From the NCBI RefSeq assembly GCF_907163085.1, contig NZ_CAJQTX010000002.1, positions 434,001-498,000 on the forward strand: a stretch of 64,000 nt of DNA, given 5' to 3'. This DNA is from Candidatus Accumulibacter sp. ACC003. GTDB taxonomy: Bacteria > Pseudomonadota > Gammaproteobacteria > Burkholderiales > Rhodocyclaceae. Positions 59,618 to 64,000 of the stretch are shown here, in pieces; positions within the stretch are counted from its first letter, which is position 1, and each line of letters begins with the position of its first letter. The notes under the pieces were generated by a model, which was not told where the DNA came from, did not search any database, and saw nothing but the letters and a program-made list of their open reading frames with translations. Both the position numbers and the translations under genes were made by a program.

Positions 59618-60735
59618 CGCCGCTCTTTCACGATCACGTCGGCCGCGCGCTCGGCGTTGCTGTAGATGTCGGCGTGCTCGGCAAAAGCCAGCGCGCTGGC
59701 TTGCCAGCGTGCGCGTGCCGGCGCGTCGCCAAGCATCTGCGCGAGCATGTGATCGAGGCGCGTTTGCTCGAAAGGCTCCTCAACGACCAGCCCGGCACCG
59801 GCGTCGGTGATGTAATGGGCGTAACCGCAAACCGCCGTGGTCAGCACCGGCAGGCCAGCGACCACCGCTTCGAGCAAGACGGTGCCGGTGTTTTCGTTGT
59901 AGGCCGGATGGATCAGCAGGTCGGCGCCGAGCAGAAAACTCGGGATGTCGCTGCGACCACGCAGAATGCTGACCCGCTCGGCCAGCCCGAGGGCTTGCGC
60001 CTGCGCCCGGAAAAGCTTCGGGTCGTCGTCGCCAATGGCGATCAGCCGGCAGCGGCTGCCGAGCTCTGGCGGCAAGGCCGCGAGCGCCTTGAGGCTGCGG
60101 TCCAGCCCCTTGGTCCGAAAACCCGAACCGATCTGGACGATCAGCAGCTGCTCACCGGCCAAAGCAAACTGGCGACGAAACTCGGCGCGGATTTGCCTGG
60201 CGTCGGGCGGCGCCCGACGGTCGCGAGCGATCCCTGGCGGCAACAGATGGAAGCGCTCGTCCGGGGTTGCGTAGTATCTCTGGAACAGCGGCCGCTGCGC
60301 CGACGAGATCAGCAGGATTTCGGTCGCCGCGTCGCGCCCGAAGACGGCCCGCTCGTAGGCCGCAAAATGTCGATATCGTCCCGACAGCCGATACAAGGAA
60401 TTGCGCAAGTTGCGCGCCTTGTCTTCGAAACACGCATCGGCAGCGAAATAGACGTCAAGACCCGGCATCTTGTTGAAACCGACGACGCGATCGGCGGGAC
60501 GCCTGGCCAGATCGTCGGCAACCCAGCTGCTGAAGCGGGCATAGCGGCGCTGATTGGTCAGCGCCTTGACGGGTACCAGCAGCACCTCGAAACCGTCGGG
60601 AACGTCGCCGCGCCATTCCAGCGTGTACACCCGCAAGGCATGGCCGCGCGCCTGGCAGGCCAGCGCGATGCGCAGGAAATCGCGCTGCAGGCCGCCGAAC
60701 GGGAAGTACTTGTACAAACAGAAAGCCAGCTGCAT
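59614..60735 (-). CDS. waaG: LPS core glycosyltransferase WaaG-type (GT4)
   Basis: Adds the first outer-core sugar to inner-core LPS at the inner membrane. The 373-residue product begins MQLAFCLYKYFPFGGLQRDF with the Gly-rich acceptor loop. It has FNKMPGLDVYFAAD and FLLPPGIARDRRAP in the first domain. The donor-binding domain has IGSGFRTKGLDRSLKAL and HPAYNENTGTVLLEAVVAGLPV with the GT4 ExFG/E-rich pattern. ATG 60735 gives the family length; the frame remains open upstream to 60933, but that part overlaps lpxL and is not WaaG-like. The rfaP gene overlaps its stop. Confidence 0.9.
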   Translation of the reverse strand: MQLAFCLYKYFPFGGLQRDFLRIALACQARGHALRVYTLEWRGDVPDGFEVLLVPVKALTNQRRYARFSSWVADDLARRPADRVVGFNKMPGLDVYFAADACFEDKARNLRNSLYRLSGRYRHFAAYERAVFGRDAATEILLISSAQRPLFQRYYATPDERFHLLPPGIARDRRAPPDARQIRAEFRRQFALAGEQLLIVQIGSGFRTKGLDRSLKALAALPPELGSRCRLIAIGDDDPKLFRAQAQALGLAERVSILRGRSDIPSFLLGADLLIHPAYNENTGTVLLEAVVAGLPVLTTAVCGYAHYITDAGAGLVVEEPFEQTRLDHMLAQMLGDAPARARWQASALAFAEHADIYSNAERAADVIVKERR

Positions 60736-60796
60736 CAGCCGCTTCCCGCGCCGTCGCTGGCGCTGGCCGAGCGCCACCGAGCGCCAGAAAAACCGC

Positions 60797-61666
60797 TCAC
60801 GCCGGGCGCCCTGCTGCGGCTGGCTGTGGTGCTTCACTGCCGCGGCGGCCCTTGTAGCGGTTGTAACCCCAGAGGTATTGCTCCGGGCACTGGCGGACGA
60901 GAACCTCGATCTGCTGATTGATCTGTAGCGCACGCTCTTCGATCGTGCCGCGAATCGGCTGCGTCGGTGCTTGCAGGTGAAAATGGTAGCCGGCGCCGGC
61001 GGGCAGGCGTTCGGCCCAGACCATGATCACGCTGGCACCGCTGTCGACCAACCTGGCGGCGAGCGTCATGGTGTAGGCCGGTCGGCCGAAGAAGTCCAGC
61101 CAGCGACCTTCGCCGGTCCGCGGCGCCTGGTCGGGCAGCATGCCGACTGCTTCGCCGCGTTTGAGCGCCTTCAGCAAGCTGCGCACACCCGACAGGTCGG
61201 CCGCCGCCAGATGCAGTTGCGCCCGCGCCCGACCCGCTTCGATCATCGTCTGCAGCCAGGCCTGCCGGGGCGGCCGGTAGAGAACGGTGATCGGCGCGTG
61301 CGTCGAGAGGTACTGTGCGGTCACTTCGAAGCAACCCAGGTGCGGTGTCAGATAGAGGATTCCCTGACCTTTCCTCGACGCCGCTTCGACCAACTCCCAG
61401 CCCGAGACCTTGACCACCCGAGCGGCAGTCTCGGCCAATGGCCGCAGCCAGATGCAGGGCAGTTCGAGCATTCCCTTGCCGGCCTCGCCGATGGCCGCCG
61501 CCCGGACTCGCCGGGCCTCGGTCGGGCCCAGCGCCAGCTGCATGTTTTCGTGCAGGTGCCGACGATAGGTGGGCGACAGCAGCCAGGTCAGCCAGCCGAG
61601 GACGCTGCCAAGCGCATGCAGCCAGGAAAGCGGCAGACGACTGAGAATTCGAAAAAGAGTGATCAC
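60797..61666 (-). CDS. lpxL: Lipid A late acyltransferase (LpxL/HtrB family)
   Basis: Membrane-associated acyltransferase that adds a secondary fatty acid to Kdo-lipid A. The 289-residue product has an N-terminal hydrophobic anchor (LSWLHALGSVLGWLTWLL). It carries the HX4(D/E) motif LTPHLGCFE and the downstream ITVLYRPPRQAWLQTMIEAGR segment of LpxL/LpxM enzymes. The GTG at 61666 follows AGGATCGTCGA; an upstream reading to 61786 runs across the metK promoter and was rejected. The acyl donor cannot be told from sequence. It leads the LPS operon and diverges from metK. Confidence 0.88.
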   Translation of the reverse strand: MITLFRILSRLPLSWLHALGSVLGWLTWLLSPTYRRHLHENMQLALGPTEARRVRAAAIGEAGKGMLELPCIWLRPLAETAARVVKVSGWELVEAASRKGQGILYLTPHLGCFEVTAQYLSTHAPITVLYRPPRQAWLQTMIEAGRARAQLHLAAADLSGVRSLLKALKRGEAVGMLPDQAPRTGEGRWLDFFGRPAYTMTLAARLVDSGASVIMVWAERLPAGAGYHFHLQAPTQPIRGTIEERALQINQQIEVLVRQCPEQYLWGYNRYKGRRGSEAPQPAAAGRPA

Positions 61667-61690
61667 TCGACGATCCTGTGGTAGCCGGAT

Positions 61691-61720
61691 TTGACCGGCC
61701 GCCAAGAGAAAAACTATAAT
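61691..61720 (+). promoter_or_regulatory. Sigma-70 promoter of metK
   Basis: TTGACC (61691-61696) and a perfect TATAAT (61715-61720) with 18-bp spacing. The expected transcription start is A61727, which is one base before the first stem of the leader RNA. Confidence 0.85.
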
Positions 61721-61726
61721 TATCCC

Positions 61727-61866
61727 ATCCGCCGAGTTAATCAGGACAACTTGCAGGGCGGACTGGACCGAGAAATCGGCCAGCAAATACTGCTAAAGCG
61801 TCGTCTGCTCACCCCCCGGAGCCGGCCACGCCGCCGTTTCGGGGTTTTTTTTGGAGCAGAGCAAGC
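61727..61866 (+). ncRNA. Structured metK leader RNA, riboswitch/attenuator candidate
   Basis: The 140-base leader can fold as follows. P1 pairs TCCGCC (61728-61733) with GGCGGA (61757-61762). P2 is CTGGACCGA-GAAA-TCGGCCAG (61763-61783), a hairpin with a GNRA loop and a bulged A, stacked directly on P1. After a linker, TCTGCTC (61804-61810) followed by ACCCC can pair with GGGGT and, past an eight-T run (61845-61852), GAGCAGA (61854-61860). The last helix contains both a terminator-like hairpin plus T8 and the metK ribosome-binding site GGAG (61853-61856). This would allow control of transcription or translation. I do not recognise it as a described SAM or SAH class. Confidence 0.55.
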
Positions 61867-63033
61867 GTGAGCAAAGAACATCTTTTTACCTCGGAATCAG
61901 TATCCGAAGGCCATCCGGACAAAGTCGCCGATCAGATTTCGGACGCCATTCTCGACGCCATTCTGGCCGAAGACCCAAGGGCCCGGGTCGCGTGTGAAAC
62001 GCTGGTATCGACCGGCCTGGTCGTCATCTCCGGCGAAATCACCACCAAAGCGCACATCAACTATCGCGAAATAGCGCAGGACACCGTTCGCCGCATCGGC
62101 TACGACAACTCCGACATCGGCTTTGACTACAAGAGCTGCGCGATTCTGACGGCGATCAACCGCCAGTCGCCGGACATTGCTCAGGGCGTTGACGAAGGCC
62201 ACGGCATCGACCTCGACCAGGGCGCTGGCGACCAGGGCCTGATGTTTGGCTACGCCTGCAACGAAACGCCGTCGCTGATGCCGCTGCCGATCCACTACGC
62301 GCACCGGATCATGCAGCGCCAGGGCGAAGTACGCCGCGACGGGCGCCTGCCGTGGCTACGCCCCGACGCCAAGAGCCAGTTGACGGTCCGCTATGTCGAC
62401 GGCCAGCCGCTGGTGATCGACACCATCGTCGTGTCCACCCAGCACGACCCGGACGTTTCGCACGCGCAGATCGAAGAGGCGGTGATTGAAGAAATCATCA
62501 AGCCGGTCATCCCACAGGAGATCCTGAGCAGCAAGACCCGCTATCTGGTCAACCCGACCGGGCGCTTTGTCGTCGGTGGCCCGCACGGTGACTGTGGTCT
62601 GACCGGCCGCAAGATCATCGTCGACACCTATGGTGGCGCGGCCAGGCACGGTGGCGGCGCGTTCTCGGGCAAGGATCCGTCAAAGGTCGATCGCTCGGCC
62701 GCCTACGCGGCGCGCTACGTCGCCAAGAACATCGTCGCCGCCGGCCTCGCTGACCGCTGTGAAGTGCAGGTCGCCTACGCCATCGGCGTCGCCAGACCGG
62801 TGTCGCTGATGGTCAACACCTTCGGCACCGGCAAGGTCGACGACGAAGTCATCGTCGACCTGATCGGCAAGCACTTCGACCTGCGTCCGAAAGGGATCAT
62901 TCAATCGCTCGACCTGCTGCGGCCGATCTACCGGAAAACCGCCGCCTACGGTCACTTCGGCCGTGACGAACCCGAGTTCACCTGGGAAGCAATCGACAAG
63001 GCGGCGCTGCTGCGCGCCGAAGCGGGCCTCTAG
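61867..63033 (+). CDS. metK: S-adenosylmethionine synthase
   Basis: Makes SAM from methionine and ATP, the cell's main methyl donor. The 388-residue product begins (GTG) [23 protein letters not shown] with the methionine/ATP-site His. It has [16 protein letters not shown] and the phosphate-binding [19 protein letters not shown]. The length is normal. GTG 61867 follows GGAG by ten bases; the site is part of the leader RNA helix described above. A clear terminator follows. It diverges from the LPS operon led by lpxL. Confidence 0.97.
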   Translation: MSKEHLFTSESVSEGHPDKVADQISDAILDAILAEDPRARVACETLVSTGLVVISGEITTKAHINYREIAQDTVRRIGYDNSDIGFDYKSCAILTAINRQSPDIAQGVDEGHGIDLDQGAGDQGLMFGYACNETPSLMPLPIHYAHRIMQRQGEVRRDGRLPWLRPDAKSQLTVRYVDGQPLVIDTIVVSTQHDPDVSHAQIEEAVIEEIIKPVIPQEILSSKTRYLVNPTGRFVVGGPHGDCGLTGRKIIVDTYGGAARHGGGAFSGKDPSKVDRSAAYAARYVAKNIVAAGLADRCEVQVAYAIGVARPVSLMVNTFGTGKVDDEVIVDLIGKHFDLRPKGIIQSLDLLRPIYRKTAAYGHFGRDEPEFTWEAIDKAALLRAEAGL

Positions 63034-63056
63034 ACTTTCGCCTCGCCGGGACAAGG

Positions 63057-63082
63057 AAAGGGGCCACTGCGGCCCCTTTTTT
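63057..63082 (+). terminator. Rho-independent terminator of metK
   Basis: AAAGGGGCC and GGCCCCTTTTTT pair over an ACTGC loop (stem 63060-63065 with 63071-63076), followed by six T, 24 bases after the metK stop. Confidence 0.9.
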
Positions 63083-63152
63083 CGTCGTGCCGACGCGCGG
63101 CGGTATAGACTGGCCACTCCTCCACCCTTGGCGCCGCGGTAGCGACACGCTC

Positions 63153-64000
63153 ATGCTCAAGCGAATCAGCGTCGAACAACTCGCCGTGGGCATGTACCTC
63201 AAGGAGTTCTGCGGCTCGTGGATGGAACATCCCTTCTGGCGCTCGTCCTTCGTCATCAGCGACGCCAGGGACATCGACAGCATCCGCGCCAGCAGCATCC
63301 GGGAAGTCTGGATCGACGCCAGCAAGGGCCTCGACCTGCCACTCGGCGCGGTCGTCGTTTCGATCGCCGAATCGGCAACGCAGGTCGACGCCGAGCTGGC
63401 GCAGGCGGCCAACGCCAGACGCCAGATTGGGCGCGTGCCGAGCACCGTGGAATTCACGCGCGCGGCACGAATCGTCGCCAGCTCGCGACGGGCGGTGAGC
63501 TTGATGTTCGAGGAAGCGCGCCTGGGTCGAGCCGTCGACACGCTTGGCGCGCAACGACTGGTCGACGAAATCTCCGACTCGGTGAGCCGCAACGCCGACG
63601 CCCTGATCAGCCTGGCGCGCCTGAAGACCGCTGACGATTACACCTACATGCATTCGGTCGCTGTTTGCGCACTGATGATCGCCCTCGCCAGACAGCTTGG
63701 CCTCGACGACGCACAGACGCGCTCGGCGGGCATCGCCGGCCTGCTGCACGACCTGGGCAAAGCGACGATACCGCTCGAAATCCTCAACAAACCGGGCAAA
63801 CTGACCGATGCGGAATTCGTGATCATCAAGTCGCACCCGGCCGAGGGGCATCGCCTGCTGTTGCACGCCAGCAGCGTAGACGCCGTGGCGCTGGACGTCG
63901 TCCTGCACCACCACGAAAAGACCGACGGTTCGGGCTACCCACAAGGCCTGCACGATCAGGAGATCAGTATCTTCGCCAAGATGAGCGCGGTCTGCGACGT
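63153..64000 (+). CDS. DUF3391/HD-GYP cyclic-di-GMP phosphodiesterase (partial, runs off the window)
   Basis: A frame from ATG 63153 that is open to the end of the window (282 codons visible). Residues 1 to about 125 match the DUF3391 N-terminal domain found ahead of many HD-GYP proteins (MLKRISVEQLAVGMYL start). The HD-GYP domain follows with HSVAVCALMIALARQLG, AGLLHDLGKATIP (HD pair), IKSHPAEGHRLL, and HHHEKTDGSGYPQGL (GYP). Such enzymes hydrolyse cyclic-di-GMP to GMP and influence biofilm and motility. The C-terminus is missing here. The product is cytosolic with no membrane segment seen so far. Confidence 0.92.
   Translation, partial: MLKRISVEQLAVGMYLKEFCGSWMEHPFWRSSFVISDARDIDSIRASSIREVWIDASKGLDLPLGAVVVSIAESATQVDAELAQAANARRQIGRVPSTVEFTRAARIVASSRRAVSLMFEEARLGRAVDTLGAQRLVDEISDSVSRNADALISLARLKTADDYTYMHSVAVCALMIALARQLGLDDAQTRSAGIAGLLHDLGKATIPLEILNKPGKLTDAEFVIIKSHPAEGHRLLLHASSVDAVALDVVLHHHEKTDGSGYPQGLHDQEISIFAKMSAVCD

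Noticed and set aside
61727-61866. A match to a named SAM or SAH riboswitch
   Set aside because: I could not find the conserved cores I know for these classes, so the leader is reported only as an unassigned structured RNA.

Overview
The window is a 64 kb piece of a GC-rich proteobacterial chromosome, most likely a betaproteobacterium of the Rhodocyclales / Accumulibacter kind. This is inferred from the gene content: an rpsU-yqeY-dnaG-rpoD operon, a pilMNOPQ operon, RfaP-type heptose kinases, a pntAB transhydrogenase and a GltBD glutamate synthase. No rRNA, tRNA or CRISPR array was found.

Layout. 1-5.3 kb: the end of a CorC/HlyC-type protein, then rpsU, yqeY, dnaG and rpoD behind a strong sigma-70 promoter. 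5.6-11.0 kb: two unrecognised small genes, a membrane HAMP/PAS/kinase-like protein fused to a DnaQ-type exonuclease, glutathione reductase and a peroxiredoxin. 11.0-20.1 kb: an accessory island. It holds a two-gene minus-strand module (a DUF4143-type ATPase and a 1347-residue NACHT NTPase ending in a PD-(D/E)xK nuclease-like domain), an intact IS630 element with TA target duplication, a frameshifted lipoprotein gene, and a RES/Xre toxin-antitoxin pair between two diverged direct repeats. 20.1-25.3 kb: two overlapping secreted TPR proteins of the trypsin/HtrA type, the first with its whole catalytic triad replaced, and a FrnE/DsbA-like oxidoreductase.

25.3-38.5 kb: minus-strand glmU-glmS and gltB-gltD (amino-sugar and glutamate synthesis), then plus-strand pntAB, which is preceded by a small leader ORF and a terminator-like hairpin. 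38.5-43.3 kb: a nest of insertion sequences. An ISAs1-family element whose transposase is fused to a DUF4338 (DruA-like) domain has inserted, with a 10-bp target duplication, into the DUF4338 gene of a second two-gene transposon. 43.5-54.5 kb: a CBS-domain protein, aroK-aroB-dgt, pilMNOPQ and a divergent class A penicillin-binding protein.

54.6-61.7 kb: an envelope/LPS block of MsbA, facing an operon of LpxL/HtrB-type acyltransferase, WaaG-type glycosyltransferase, RfaP, a second WaaP-like kinase and a protein with two kinase domains. 61.7-64.0 kb: metK behind a strong promoter and a structured leader RNA that resembles a riboswitch, then the start of a DUF3391/HD-GYP protein that leaves the window.

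The best candidates for undescribed biology are the DUF4143 ATPase plus NACHT-nuclease module (11.08-16.39 kb), the metK leader RNA (61.73-61.87 kb), the protease/pseudoprotease TPR pair (20.1-24.4 kb) and the sensor-exonuclease fusion (6.8-8.9 kb).
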